Shown here: one piece after another, positions 37,246 to 46,374 of the stretch
Layout of the letters: the number at the start of each line of letters is the position of its first letter
Numbering within the stretch: the stretch's first letter is position 1
NCBI RefSeq assembly: GCF_001644605.1
Contig: NZ_CP011388.1
Location: 3,624,501-3,688,500 of the forward strand
Length of the DNA: 64,000 bases
Origin: Paenibacillus swuensis
Lineage (GTDB): Bacteria > Bacillota > Bacilli > Paenibacillales > DY6
Reading direction: 5' to 3'
The notes under the pieces: generated by a model
What the model saw: the letters and a program-made list of their open reading frames with translations, nothing else
Told to the model about the DNA's origin: nothing
Database searches by the model: none
Position numbers and translations under genes: made by a program

Positions 37246-39357
37246 ATGGAAATCAGTACAATAGAAATGGATCTTGGCGGACGCAAGCTGGTTCTGGAGA
37301 CCGGCAGATTGGCCAAGCAAGCAAACGCGGCAGTTAAAGTAAGCTACGGAGATACAGTGGTGCTATGTACGGTTACAGCTTCTTCCGAACCTAAGGATCT
37401 CGATTTCTTCCCGCTTACCGTTAACTATGAAGAGAGATTGTATGCGGTTGGTAAAATTCCCGGCGGATTTATTAAACGCGAGGGACGCCCGAGTGAGAAA
37501 GCGATTCTTTCTAGCCGCCTGACGGATCGTCCGATTCGTCCTTTATTTCCAGAAGGCTTCCGTTATGATGTGCAAGTCTTGAATATGGTTATGAGTGTGG
37601 ACCAGAACTGTACGCCGGAAATCGCGGCAATGATCGGCACCTCGGCTGCGCTCAGCATTTCGGATGTTCCTTTCAGCGGACCGATTGGCGGAGTCATCGT
37701 TGGTCGGATCGACGGACAATTCATTATTAACCCGACGACAGAACAAGAAGAACAAAGTGATGTTTTCTGTGTTGTTTCGGGTACTAAAGACGCGATTATG
37801 ATGGTAGAGGCCGAAGGTAATGAAATTCCGGAAGATGTGATGCTGGAAGCGATCATGTTCGGTCATGAAGAAATCAAGAACATCTGCGCGAAGATCGAGC
37901 AGTTTACACAGTTGGCCGGCAAGCCGAAGATGGCTGTAAAGCTGCATGAAGTGAACTCGGCTGTTAGTGAAGAAGTTCGAGCGTTCGCCAAAGACCGTTT
38001 AGTTGAAGCCGTGCGCATTGAAGAAAAGCATGCTCGCGCCGACGCGATTGCGGTCATCAAGCAAGACGCTGCCGAGCATTTCACTGAACTCTATGCTGAG
38101 ACGCCTTCCTTAATGAAAGATGTACATGAAGTTTTGTATGATATTGTTAAAGAGGAAGTCCGCCGTCTCATTACTCATGATAAAGTGCGTCCGGATGGCC
38201 GTGGTCTAAGCGAGATTCGTCCGATTGATTGCGATGTGAAGCTATTGCCGCGCACGCATGGCTCCGGATTGTTTACACGCGGACAAACGCAAGCGTTAAG
38301 CATTTGTACCCTTGGCGCATTAGGCGATGTTCAAATTCTGGACGGGATCTCCCCGGAAGAAACCAAGCGCTTTATGCATCATTACAATTTCCCTCCGTTC
38401 TCCGTCGGGGAAGCGAGACCTTTACGCGCACCGGGTCGCCGTGAAATCGGTCATGGCGCTTTGGGCGAACGCGCATTGTCCAAGGTTATTCCGTCCGAGA
38501 CCGAATTCCCTTATACCATTCGCTTGGTTTCCGAAGTGTTGGAGTCTAACGGTTCCAGTTCCCAGGCTTCCATCTGTGCGAGCACATTGGCGATGATGGA
38601 TGCAGGCGTTCCGATTAAAGCTCCTGTTGCCGGGATTGCGATGGGCTTAATTATGGACGGGGACCATTTCTCTATATTAAGCGATATCCAAGGTATGGAA
38701 GATCACTTGGGCGATATGGACTTTAAAGTAGCTGGAACTCCCAAAGGTGTTACTGCAATCCAAATGGATATTAAGATCGCCGGAATTAGCCGCGAGATCT
38801 TGAGAGAAGCTTTGGAGCAAGCTAAAGAAGGTCGTATGCACATTTTAGGCAAAATGACAGAGATCATTAGCGAGCCGAACAAAGCGCTGTCCCAATATGC
38901 GCCGAAGATTCTTACCATGCAAATCAATCCGGACAAAATTCGTGATGTCATTGGCGCAGGCGGTAAAATCATCAACAAAATTATTGAAGAAACCGGCGTG
39001 AAAATTGACATCGAGCAAGACGGACGTGTCTTCATCGCTTCTACAAATCAGGAAATGAACGACAAAGCCAGAAGTATCATTGAAGGCATTGTGAAAGAAG
39101 TCGTTGTCGGCGAAATTTACTTGGGTACCGTTAAACGTGTTGAGAAATTCGGTGCGTTTGTTGAAATTCTACCGGGTAAAGAAGGTTTGGTTCATATTTC
39201 CCAGCTTTCGACTGAACGTGTAGCCAAGACGGAGGATATCGTGAAGATCGGAGATCAAATTACGGTGAAAGTAACGGAGATTGACCAACAAGGCCGTGTA
39301 AATTTGTCCCGTAAAGCAACGATGACTCAACCAACCGAAGTGCAGGCACAATCCTAG
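37246..39357 (+). CDS. pnp: Polynucleotide phosphorylase
   Basis: PNPase is the phosphorolytic 3'-5' exoribonuclease of RNA turnover. The 703-residue protein has two RNase PH domains ([12 protein letters not shown] in the first; [14 protein letters not shown] and the [24 protein letters not shown] region in the second), a helical linker, then KH ([15 protein letters not shown]) and S1 ([20 protein letters not shown]) domains at the C-terminus. ATG 37246 follows AAGGAGGG; the extension to 37228 has no site. Confidence 0.98.
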   Translation: MEISTIEMDLGGRKLVLETGRLAKQANAAVKVSYGDTVVLCTVTASSEPKDLDFFPLTVNYEERLYAVGKIPGGFIKREGRPSEKAILSSRLTDRPIRPLFPEGFRYDVQVLNMVMSVDQNCTPEIAAMIGTSAALSISDVPFSGPIGGVIVGRIDGQFIINPTTEQEEQSDVFCVVSGTKDAIMMVEAEGNEIPEDVMLEAIMFGHEEIKNICAKIEQFTQLAGKPKMAVKLHEVNSAVSEEVRAFAKDRLVEAVRIEEKHARADAIAVIKQDAAEHFTELYAETPSLMKDVHEVLYDIVKEEVRRLITHDKVRPDGRGLSEIRPIDCDVKLLPRTHGSGLFTRGQTQALSICTLGALGDVQILDGISPEETKRFMHHYNFPPFSVGEARPLRAPGRREIGHGALGERALSKVIPSETEFPYTIRLVSEVLESNGSSSQASICASTLAMMDAGVPIKAPVAGIAMGLIMDGDHFSILSDIQGMEDHLGDMDFKVAGTPKGVTAIQMDIKIAGISREILREALEQAKEGRMHILGKMTEIISEPNKALSQYAPKILTMQINPDKIRDVIGAGGKIINKIIEETGVKIDIEQDGRVFIASTNQEMNDKARSIIEGIVKEVVVGEIYLGTVKRVEKFGAFVEILPGKEGLVHISQLSTERVAKTEDIVKIGDQITVKVTEIDQQGRVNLSRKATMTQPTEVQAQS

Positions 39358-39379
39358 TTTAAACCTTTTTATTACAATG

Positions 39380-39412
39380 AAGAGAGCCAGAGTCTATTCT
39401 GTCTCTTTTTTT
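39380..39412 (+). terminator. Terminator after pnp
   Basis: AAGAGA/TCTCTT outside and CAGA/TCTG inside, followed by a run of T (39406-39412). Confidence 0.75.
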
Positions 39413-39451
39413 GTTGCAAAGATTCTGATCTGCATAAACCTTCAAGGCTTG

Positions 39452-39481
39452 TCATACACATAGGACAAAATCCCATAATGC
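39452..39481 (+). promoter_or_regulatory. Possible sigma-E-like promoter of ylxY
   Basis: TCATACA (39452-39458) and CATAATGC (39474-39481) are separated by 15 bases. They partly match the mother-cell sigma-E pattern (ATA-type -35, CATA-type -10). The gene belongs to a spore-former-restricted family, which fits, but the match is incomplete. Confidence 0.3.
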
Positions 39482-39505
39482 CAATGCGGCAATAAGGAGT
39501 GTCTT

Positions 39506-40504
39506 ATGGACGGCAAAAAAATCGGGGTAACCTTTGCTACGGCATTCCTTGCTTACGCCATACTGAGTATGCCGGGACCTGTTGGACAATACGCTGAGCT
39601 TGTTAAATCCCGTAAGGGAGATGCTGTGAACGCATCCTTGTTTACAGCAGATCCGGCAGCAGATCCTTTAATGGTACGTATTCAAGCTGAAGCGGCAAAG
39701 CGCGCCGAGAAACCCGTAAACGCCAGAGTGGATCCGGTCTGGAAGGCGATTCCCGCATATAACGGGGTGCAGGTAGATATCCATCAAACTTATCGAATTA
39801 ACAAAGAAAAGAGCAACCACGAGGAACTGCAACTCGTCTATCGAGAAATACCTGCGGCTGTACAATTGGAACACCTTCCTCCGAATCCGGTGTACAAAGG
39901 CAATCCGCGGAAGCCGATGGTCTCATTAATGATTAATGTAGCTTGGGGCGATGAATATATCCCTTCTATGTTAAAATCATTAGAGGACGCCAATGTAAAA
40001 GCAACTTTCTTTCTGGATGGGAGTTGGTTGAAATCGCATGAAGAGACGGCACGCACGATCATGGCAGCGGGGCATGAACTGTCTAATCACGCGTATTCCC
40101 ACAAAGACATGAGCAAGATCAGCAATGCACTGGCCAACTTGGAAATATCCAAAACGGAAGTTTTGCTGAAGAAGCTAGGGATCCAAAATAAGTTGTTCGC
40201 GCCGCCTTCAGGTGATTTCGATGAGGAAACGGTTCGAATCGCATACTCAATGAAGCTCCAGACGATTCTGTGGACACTGGATACGGTCGATTGGCAGAAG
40301 CCCAGTCCGGAATCCGTCATTCATAAAATAACTACGCGAGTGGAAGCGGGGAGCATGATTCTTATGCATCCCACGGAAGCTTCAAGTAAAGCACTGCCGG
40401 CTATGATTAAAGGGATTAAAGGCAAGGGCTACGTACTTGGAACCGTCAGCGAGTTACTTTCGCCGCAAAGGGTGCCTAAAGTTGAGCAGTCGTTCGCTTT
40501 TTGA
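39506..40504 (+). CDS. ylxY: YlxY-type polysaccharide deacetylase-like protein
   Basis: This is a 332-residue NodB-fold protein placed between pnp and mlpA, exactly like sporulation-linked YlxY. An N-terminal hydrophobic segment (about 8-22) acts as signal or anchor. In the NodB domain (about 145-325) the HxxxH-type metal motif is visible in SNHAYSHKD and the fold is clear (KATFFLDGSWL, LWTLDTVDWQ). However the first motif, normally TFDDG, reads NVAWGDE, and the RxPxG motif reads APPSG with no Arg. Activity is therefore doubtful; it may be a binding protein. Confidence 0.88.
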   Translation: MDGKKIGVTFATAFLAYAILSMPGPVGQYAELVKSRKGDAVNASLFTADPAADPLMVRIQAEAAKRAEKPVNARVDPVWKAIPAYNGVQVDIHQTYRINKEKSNHEELQLVYREIPAAVQLEHLPPNPVYKGNPRKPMVSLMINVAWGDEYIPSMLKSLEDANVKATFFLDGSWLKSHEETARTIMAAGHELSNHAYSHKDMSKISNALANLEISKTEVLLKKLGIQNKLFAPPSGDFDEETVRIAYSMKLQTILWTLDTVDWQKPSPESVIHKITTRVEAGSMILMHPTEASSKALPAMIKGIKGKGYVLGTVSELLSPQRVPKVEQSFAF

Positions 40505-40541
40505 TAAAATCAGAAGATAAGCATTTATAGGAGGATCCGTA

Positions 40542-41798
40542 TTGATTAAACACAAGTTAAATAACGGTTTACGAATTGTCATGGAACAGATCCCCTCCTT
40601 CAGATCCGTAACCTTTGGAATTTGGGTGAAGACCGGATCACGTAACGAAATTGGATCCGATAACGGTATATCGCATTTTATAGAACATATGTTATTCAAG
40701 GGTACGGAACGCTACACCGCACAGGATATCGCTGAAGTGTTTGATGGTATCGGCGGTAACGTCAACGCTTTTACATCAAAGGAATATACCTGTTATTACG
40801 CTAAAGTACTGGATCAACATCTGCCGCTGGCGGTGGATGTGTTATCGGATATGTTCTTCCATTCTCAGTTTGACGGGGAAGAGTTGGAGAAAGAGAAGAA
40901 TGTCATCCTCGAGGAAATCGCCATGTATGAGGACACACCGGACGATATGGTGCATGATCTGATTACGAAGGCTTCCTATGGAGATCACCCGCTGGCAGCT
41001 CCGATTCTGGGGACGGAATCGCTGCTTCAGGCGATGCAATCAGACGATCTCCGCAAATACTTGAAAGAGAATTATCATCTGGGCAATACGGTTATTTCCA
41101 TCGCGGGCAATATTGAAGAAGGAGCCGTCTTGCGGCTGATGGAAGAGAAATTCGGACATTTCGATATTCAGGGAACCGAATCCGTCCTTGAACTGCCGAC
41201 GTTCCAAGGCAACTTGTTATATCATGAAAAAGCAACAGAGCAGAACCATATCTGCTTATCATTCCCGGGATGTTCCCTTTCAGATCCCCGAATTTACGGT
41301 ATGATCTTGTTAAACAACACCATTGGCGGCGGGATGAGTTCAAGACTATTCCAGGAAATTAGAGAGAAGCGCGGACTTGCCTATTCCGTCTATTCCTATC
41401 ACAGTTCTCATATCGACAGCGGGCTGTTCACGCTGTATGCAGGCACCGCTCCAAAGCAGACAGCAGAAGTGCTTAAAATCACAATGGAAGTCATGCAGGA
41501 TATCGCAAGGAATGGTATTACAGATAACGAGCTTCAGAAAGGCAAGGAACAGCTTAAAGGAAGTTTGATCCTGAGCCTCGAAAGTACAAGTAGCCGCATG
41601 AACCGTCTTGGCAAGAATGAGTTAATGCTAGGCAGACATTATACACTGGATCAAATTATAGAGCGTATCGACGCGGTTTCAATGGATGATCTTCGTTCGC
41701 TGTACGGAACGATCTTCGGCAATCCGTTTGCCATGGCCATGGTGGGGCAATCGGATCAAGTAATATCTAATTTCAGGAGGGATCAGCTTGTCCTTTAA
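40542..41798 (+). CDS. mlpA: M16 family zinc peptidase (MlpA/YmxG)
   Basis: This is a mitochondrial-processing-peptidase-like metalloprotease. The 418-residue protein has the inverted zinc motif HFIEH in GISHFIEHMLFKG and the distal Glu in VILEEIAMYEDTPDD, so the active site is complete. The second half has the Arg/Tyr region GGGMSSRLFQEIREKRGLAYSVYS. It starts at TTG 40542 behind AGGAGGATC. The end overlaps dut by 11 bases. The product is probably cytoplasmic; no signal peptide is seen. Confidence 0.93.
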   Translation: MIKHKLNNGLRIVMEQIPSFRSVTFGIWVKTGSRNEIGSDNGISHFIEHMLFKGTERYTAQDIAEVFDGIGGNVNAFTSKEYTCYYAKVLDQHLPLAVDVLSDMFFHSQFDGEELEKEKNVILEEIAMYEDTPDDMVHDLITKASYGDHPLAAPILGTESLLQAMQSDDLRKYLKENYHLGNTVISIAGNIEEGAVLRLMEEKFGHFDIQGTESVLELPTFQGNLLYHEKATEQNHICLSFPGCSLSDPRIYGMILLNNTIGGGMSSRLFQEIREKRGLAYSVYSYHSSHIDSGLFTLYAGTAPKQTAEVLKITMEVMQDIARNGITDNELQKGKEQLKGSLILSLESTSSRMNRLGKNELMLGRHYTLDQIIERIDAVSMDDLRSLYGTIFGNPFAMAMVGQSDQVISNFRRDQLVL

Positions 41799-42237
41799 TG
41801 TTCATATTCACAAGCTTCCCGGGAATGAAGACATCTCGTTACCTCAGCAAATGTCAGAGTTGGCAGCCGGCTTTGACATATACGCGGCAGTTACGGAACC
41901 GACCGAACTTAAACCCGGGGAACGGGCGTTAATACCGGCTGGATTCGCCATGGCTATGCCGGATACATTGGAAGCGCAGATTCGTCCGAGAAGCGGACTC
42001 GCATATAAACATGGAATTACTGCTTTGAACTCACCGGGTACGATCGATGCGGATTATCGCGGTGAAGTGAAGGTTCTTCTGATTAATCACGGAAAGGAAA
42101 CGTTCAGGATTGTTCGTAATGAGCGTATCGCTCAAATGGTGTTTCAGCAAGTTCCGCGAATTACGCTTGAAGAAGTTGGGCAATTGCCTGAAACCGTACG
42201 CGGTACAGGAGGATTTGGCCATACAGGGCAAGTTTAA
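41788..42237 (+). CDS. dut: dUTP diphosphatase
   Basis: Dut hydrolyses dUTP to dUMP, keeping uracil out of DNA. The 149-residue protein shows all five trimeric dUTPase motifs: AGFDIYAA, RPRSGLA, GTIDADYRGEV, RIAQMVF and the C-terminal RGTGGFGHTG. TTG 41788 follows GGAGGGATC within the end of mlpA. B. subtilis has ymxH between mlpA and spoVFA; here dut takes that place. Confidence 0.96.
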   Translation: MSFNVHIHKLPGNEDISLPQQMSELAAGFDIYAAVTEPTELKPGERALIPAGFAMAMPDTLEAQIRPRSGLAYKHGITALNSPGTIDADYRGEVKVLLINHGKETFRIVRNERIAQMVFQQVPRITLEEVGQLPETVRGTGGFGHTGQV

Positions 42238-42255
42238 TTAGTTTATATCGAATTT

Positions 42256-42303
42256 AACACCTTTTTTCAGAGGAGTATACCTCTAGAAAAAAGGTGTTTT
42301 TTT
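42256..42303 (+). terminator. Terminator after dut
   Basis: AACACCTTTTTTC...GAAAAAAGGTGTT outer stem with AGAGG/CCTCT inside and an AGTATA loop, ending in seven T. The near-perfect symmetry could work in both directions. Confidence 0.9.
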
Positions 42304-42330
42304 CATTTTTATGGCCTATAGGAAACAATG

Positions 42331-42359
42331 CACCTCGATCTGGGCGCATGCATAGTATA
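42331..42359 (+). promoter_or_regulatory. Sigma-K promoter of the dipicolinate synthase operon
   Basis: CACC (42331-42334) and CATAGTATA (42351-42359) are separated by 16 bases. This equals the sigma-K consensus: mACm, 16 bases, CATAnnnTA. dpaA begins 33 bases later. spoVF of B. subtilis is known to be under sigma-K. Confidence 0.8.
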
Positions 42360-42392
42360 TCGTATGGAACGGTAAGGAAGGAGAGGTGCCTG

Positions 42393-43289
42393 TTGTTAAC
42401 CGGAATACATGTGGTTTGCGTGGGCGGGGATGCCAGAATGCTTGAAGTCATTAAACAGCTCTCCGAAATGGATGCAATCGTAACTCTGATCGGATTCGAC
42501 AATTTGCAAAGTCAGTTCAGCGGAGTTGGCCGCGCCAATTGGACAGAGGATGCGCTTAAAGGGGCTCATGCTGTAATCTTGCCTGTTGTAGGTACCGATG
42601 ACGCGGGAAAAATTAGTGCTGTATTTTCCACGGAGGAATTATTTTGGACGGATGAACATGCGAAGCAAGTGCCTGAAGGGGCTGCGGTATACACAGGAAT
42701 GGCAAAGCCCTTTCTCAAAAACTCTTGTTTGAAACATCAAATTCGTCTAGTCGAGATTCTGGAGCGGGATGATGTTGCCATCTACAATTCCATACCAACA
42801 GCCGAGGGTGCTGTGATGATGGCTATTCAACATACGGATATTATGATTCACGGGTCCAATTGTATCGTCCTCGGATTGGGTCGAACCGGGTTTACACTGG
42901 CCAGAACATTGCAAGGACTTCGCGCTAAAGTGAAAGTGGGAGTAAGGCGGGAAGCGGATTACGCGCGTGCCACCGAGATGGGATTTCAACCTTTCTACAC
43001 TAGGAATTTGTTAGATCACGTGACGGATGTTGACTTGCTTTTTAATACGATACCGACTATGATAATCACAGCGCAAATCATTGCCAAACTCCCGTATAAT
43101 GCGGTTATCATCGACTTGGCCTCGGCCCCCGGCGGAACGGATTTCCGGTTCGCGGAACGGCGCGGTGTCAAGGCTTTGCTCGCACCCGGTTTACCGGGCA
43201 TCGTCGCACCCAAGTCGGCCGGTCGCATCCTAGCGAACTGCTTAAGCCAGTTAATTCTGGAAGACTCACATCAACGGGGGAATGTGTAA
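42393..43289 (+). CDS. dpaA: Dipicolinate synthase subunit A
   Basis: DpaA (SpoVFA) with DpaB makes dipicolinic acid from the lysine-pathway intermediate in the mother cell, for core dehydration of spores. The 298-residue protein has an N-terminal Rossmann part (HVVCVGGDARMLEVIKQL) and a second nucleotide-binding fold CIVLGLGRTGFTLARTLQGL, then APGLPGIVAPKSAGRI. TTG 42393 follows AAGGAGAGG; longer in-frame starts would run through the terminator. It overlaps dpaB by one base. Confidence 0.94.
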   Translation: MLTGIHVVCVGGDARMLEVIKQLSEMDAIVTLIGFDNLQSQFSGVGRANWTEDALKGAHAVILPVVGTDDAGKISAVFSTEELFWTDEHAKQVPEGAAVYTGMAKPFLKNSCLKHQIRLVEILERDDVAIYNSIPTAEGAVMMAIQHTDIMIHGSNCIVLGLGRTGFTLARTLQGLRAKVKVGVRREADYARATEMGFQPFYTRNLLDHVTDVDLLFNTIPTMIITAQIIAKLPYNAVIIDLASAPGGTDFRFAERRGVKALLAPGLPGIVAPKSAGRILANCLSQLILEDSHQRGNV

Positions 43290-43882
43290 TGGTTTGGCAT
43301 GGAAAGACTGTGGGTTATGCCCTTTCGGGCTCGCACTGCACCTTTGCGGAGGTTATGCCGCAGATTAAGAGATTCATAGACGCAGGAGCTTCCGTTGTAC
43401 CCATCGTATCCCAGACGATTCTGACGACTGATACCCGGTTTGGTTCATCGGAAAGTTGGCAGAAACAGTTGAAAGATATAACAGGGAATGATATCATTTC
43501 TACAATTGTCGATGCGGAGCCGCTGGGGCCTTCGAAGCTGTTAGATGTAATGGTTATTGCGCCTTGCACAGGTAATACAACCAGCAAACTGGCTAATGCT
43601 ATGACCGACGGTCCTGTACTGATGGCGGCCAAAGCGCAATTGCGCAACCAACGTCCGCTGGTGCTCGCTATTTCTACCAATGATGGTCTGGGCTTTAATG
43701 CCGCGAATATTGCTAAACTTTTGGTGGCGAAGAATGTATATTTTGTCCCTTATGGACAGGATGCTCCCATTCAGAAACCAAACTCCTTAGTAGCGCGCAT
43801 GCAGCTCATTATGGAAACCTGTGAAGCTGCACTGGCTGGCAAGCAATTACAACCTTTAATTGTTGAGAGATTTAATGACTAA
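43289..43882 (+). CDS. dpaB: Dipicolinate synthase subunit B (flavoprotein)
   Basis: DpaB (SpoVFB) is the flavoprotein partner of DpaA. The 197-residue protein has the HFCD/UbiX-like flavin fold: YALSGSHCTFAEVMPQI at the N-terminus, VIAPCTGNTTSKLANAMTDGPVLMAAKA in the middle and FVPYGQDAPIQKPNSLVAR near the end. ATG 43289 shares a base with the dpaA stop. A terminator follows before asd. Confidence 0.94.
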   Translation: MVWHGKTVGYALSGSHCTFAEVMPQIKRFIDAGASVVPIVSQTILTTDTRFGSSESWQKQLKDITGNDIISTIVDAEPLGPSKLLDVMVIAPCTGNTTSKLANAMTDGPVLMAAKAQLRNQRPLVLAISTNDGLGFNAANIAKLLVAKNVYFVPYGQDAPIQKPNSLVARMQLIMETCEAALAGKQLQPLIVERFND

Positions 43883-43914
43883 TCACATATAGCATGCTCC
43901 ATACCCGATTACGG

Positions 43915-43973
43915 GGTCCCCGAAAAGTCAGGCGGCAGAAACAAGCCTCCAGGCGTTCCTTTTTGGGGTTTTT
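43915..43973 (+). terminator. Terminator after dpaB
   Basis: CCCCGAAAAG (43918-43927) pairs with CTTTTTGGGG (43959-43968) with one G-T pair; TTTTT follows. The 31-base loop contains GCCTCC/GGCG partial pairing. It separates sporulation-specific dpaAB from the constitutive asd-dapG-dapA genes. Confidence 0.7.
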
Positions 43974-44007
43974 ACATATATATTATCTTAAAGGGGAGAA
44001 CGAACTT

Positions 44008-45048
44008 ATGATGAGTCAGAAGTTGTTTAACGTTGCCGTTGTTGGAGCCACAGGCGCTGTGGGGGAGCAAATCCTTAAATTATTGGAAGCGCGTAACTTT
44101 CCGATTGCCACATTGAAACTATTATCTTCCGCAAGATCCGCAGGAACGAAGATCCTTTTCAAGGGTGAAGAATACACGGTTGAAGAGGCCGCACCGACGA
44201 GCTTTGAAGGGATAGATATCGCTTTGTTTAGCGCGGGCGGGGATGTAAGTAAAGCTTTGGCGCCACATGCCGTTGCAAGCGGAGCCGTATGTATTGATAA
44301 CACGAATGCTTTTCGGATGGATCCGGAAACACCATTAGTTGTACCCGAAGTTAATATTGACAAAATTAGTGAACATAAAGGAATTATCGCCAACCCGAAC
44401 TGCTCGACGATTCAGATGGTTGCCGCTTTGAAGCCTCTTTATGATCGCTTTGGCATTTCCCGCATTCTGGTGTCTACCTATCAGGCTGTATCAGGGGCAG
44501 GAGCGCGCGCGGTCGATGAACTCATGAGACAAACCAAGGAAATCGTGAACGGTAATGAAGTGAAACCTGACATTTTGCCCGTATCTTCCTTACCTGTTAA
44601 ACATCAAATCGCCTTTAATGCCATCCCGCAAATCGATAAATTCCAGGATAACGGTTACACTTTGGAAGAGATGAAGATGATTCGGGAAACCAAGAAGATT
44701 ATGGGGGACGAATCTCTGGAGATCAGCACAACCTGTGTAAGAATTCCCGTGCTTTACGGTCATTCCGAGTCCGTCTACGTGGAGTTTAAAGAGGATTATG
44801 ATTTGCAGGAAGTAAAGGAATTGTTGGCTTCTGCTCCCGGTGTAGTGTTACAGGATGATCCAGCCGAGCAACTATACCCTCTTGCTTCCGATGCTGCAGG
44901 GCAGCTTGAAGTGTTTGTAGGCAGGGTTCGCCGGGATTTGACGCATCCTAGAGGACTCAACTTATGGATCGTTTCCGATAATTTGCTTAAAGGAGCAGCA
45001 TGGAACGCGGTTCAGATCGCCGAATACATTGCTATTGAGAATAAATAA
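44008..45048 (+). CDS. asd: Aspartate-semialdehyde dehydrogenase
   Basis: Asd reduces aspartyl phosphate to the semialdehyde, a precursor for lysine, DAP, threonine and methionine. The 346-residue protein has the NADP fold VGATGAVGEQILKLL, the catalytic Cys132 in NPNCSTIQM and the His/Arg region STTCVRIPVLYGHSE. ATG 44008 (or 44011) lies 10 bases after AAGGGGAG; the frame extending to 43894 crosses the terminator. It is followed by dapG. Confidence 0.97.
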   Translation: MMSQKLFNVAVVGATGAVGEQILKLLEARNFPIATLKLLSSARSAGTKILFKGEEYTVEEAAPTSFEGIDIALFSAGGDVSKALAPHAVASGAVCIDNTNAFRMDPETPLVVPEVNIDKISEHKGIIANPNCSTIQMVAALKPLYDRFGISRILVSTYQAVSGAGARAVDELMRQTKEIVNGNEVKPDILPVSSLPVKHQIAFNAIPQIDKFQDNGYTLEEMKMIRETKKIMGDESLEISTTCVRIPVLYGHSESVYVEFKEDYDLQEVKELLASAPGVVLQDDPAEQLYPLASDAAGQLEVFVGRVRRDLTHPRGLNLWIVSDNLLKGAAWNAVQIAEYIAIENK

Positions 45049-45122
45049 TAAATCTCTCATTGAAAGATTCATTCTTCAGGCAGTCACCAAGGCAAAGGCA
45101 CATCAGGTATGGAGGAAATGAA

Positions 45123-46337
45123 ATGCGTGTGTTAGTACAGAAGTTCGGCGGGACGTCACTGTCCACACCTGAAGCCAGAGAGCATGCCATCGGTCACATC
45201 CGGGATGCGCTGGAACAAGGTTTTAAATTAGTTGTCGTAGTTTCCGCCATGGGACGTAAAGGGGAATCCTACGCGACGGATACACTCCTGGATTGGATTC
45301 GCGCCAACGGAAACCAGTTGCCGGTGCGCGAGAAGGATATGCTTCTTGCCTGCGGTGAAATTATATCGGCAACAACCGTATGCAGTTTGCTGAATGAACG
45401 CGGTATAGCTTCTATTGCTCTGACCGGAGCGCAAGCGGGAATTCTCACGAATGCGCAGTATGGCAACGCGCAAATTCTGTCCATAGATCCAGTGCGGATC
45501 ACGGAACAGCTTGCTGAAGATAAAGTTGTCATCGTTGCAGGTTTTCAAGGGTCCACCGAAGACGGAGACTTTACAACCCTGGGACGGGGCGGCAGCGATA
45601 CATCGGCCACAGCATTGGGTGCGGCGCTGAAAGCGGAAATGGTGGATATCTTTACGGATGTGAACGGAATACTGACAGCGGACCCGCGTGTAGTGGAAGA
45701 TGCGAAACCGCTTGATGTCGTCAGCTATGCTGAGATTTGCAATATGGCTTACAACGGAGCTAAAGTAATCCATCCAAGGGCTGTAGAGATTGCCATGCAA
45801 GCTCAAGTACCGATTAGGGTTAGATCTACATTTTCTAAGGATGAAGGTACGTTGGTTACCTCCCAAGACATTCTTAAACACAGTGAGAAAATCCAAGATC
45901 GGTTTGTCACCGGTATCGCACACGTTTCGAACGTAACTCAAATCCAAGTGAAATCTCAAGGAAACCACCGAGATCTGCAACTGAATGTATTTAAAGCGAT
46001 GGCTGAACATCAGATCAGTGTAGATTTCATTAACGTGAATCCGCTTGGTGTGGTTTATACTGTGTTTGATTACGATGCTGAGCAAGCAATACGAGTGTTA
46101 AGAGGGATGGACTATGAACCCGCTTACCTCGAGAATTGCGCGAAAGTATCGGTCATTGGCGGCGGCATGAACGGTGTTCCTGGAATTATGGCCCGCATTG
46201 TGGAGGCTCTTACCCACGAAGATATCCAAATCCTTCAGTCGGCCGATTCCAATACTACGATATGGGTGCTTGTGACGAATTCGGATATGGTCAAAGCGAT
46301 ACGCGCTTTGCATACGAAATTTAACTTGCATAAGTAA
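45123..46337 (+). CDS. dapG: Aspartate kinase, DapG type
   Basis: This kinase phosphorylates aspartate, the first step to DAP and lysine. DapG is the DAP-inhibited isozyme in B. subtilis. The 404-residue protein has KFGGTSLSTPEAR at the N-terminus, the TTLGRGGSDTSATALG loop, and two C-terminal ACT domains with FINVNPLGVVYTVF and SVIGGGMNGVPGIMARIVEAL. ATG 45123 is placed 7 bases after GGAGG; upstream in-frame extension is unsupported. Confidence 0.95.
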   Translation: MRVLVQKFGGTSLSTPEAREHAIGHIRDALEQGFKLVVVVSAMGRKGESYATDTLLDWIRANGNQLPVREKDMLLACGEIISATTVCSLLNERGIASIALTGAQAGILTNAQYGNAQILSIDPVRITEQLAEDKVVIVAGFQGSTEDGDFTTLGRGGSDTSATALGAALKAEMVDIFTDVNGILTADPRVVEDAKPLDVVSYAEICNMAYNGAKVIHPRAVEIAMQAQVPIRVRSTFSKDEGTLVTSQDILKHSEKIQDRFVTGIAHVSNVTQIQVKSQGNHRDLQLNVFKAMAEHQISVDFINVNPLGVVYTVFDYDAEQAIRVLRGMDYEPAYLENCAKVSVIGGGMNGVPGIMARIVEALTHEDIQILQSADSNTTIWVLVTNSDMVKAIRALHTKFNLHK

Positions 46338-46374
46338 GGTTGAGCGATTTCAAATTTTCAAGGAGGTTATGTCC

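Noticed and set aside
43883-44007. Lysine riboswitch before asd
   Set aside because: The interval is only 125 bases and is accounted for by the dpaB terminator; no L-box core was visible.
45228-46085. 285-residue open frame on the - strand
   Set aside because: It is fully antisense to dapG, which has all its motifs. It has no recognisable motif or ribosome site; it is a codon-bias shadow.
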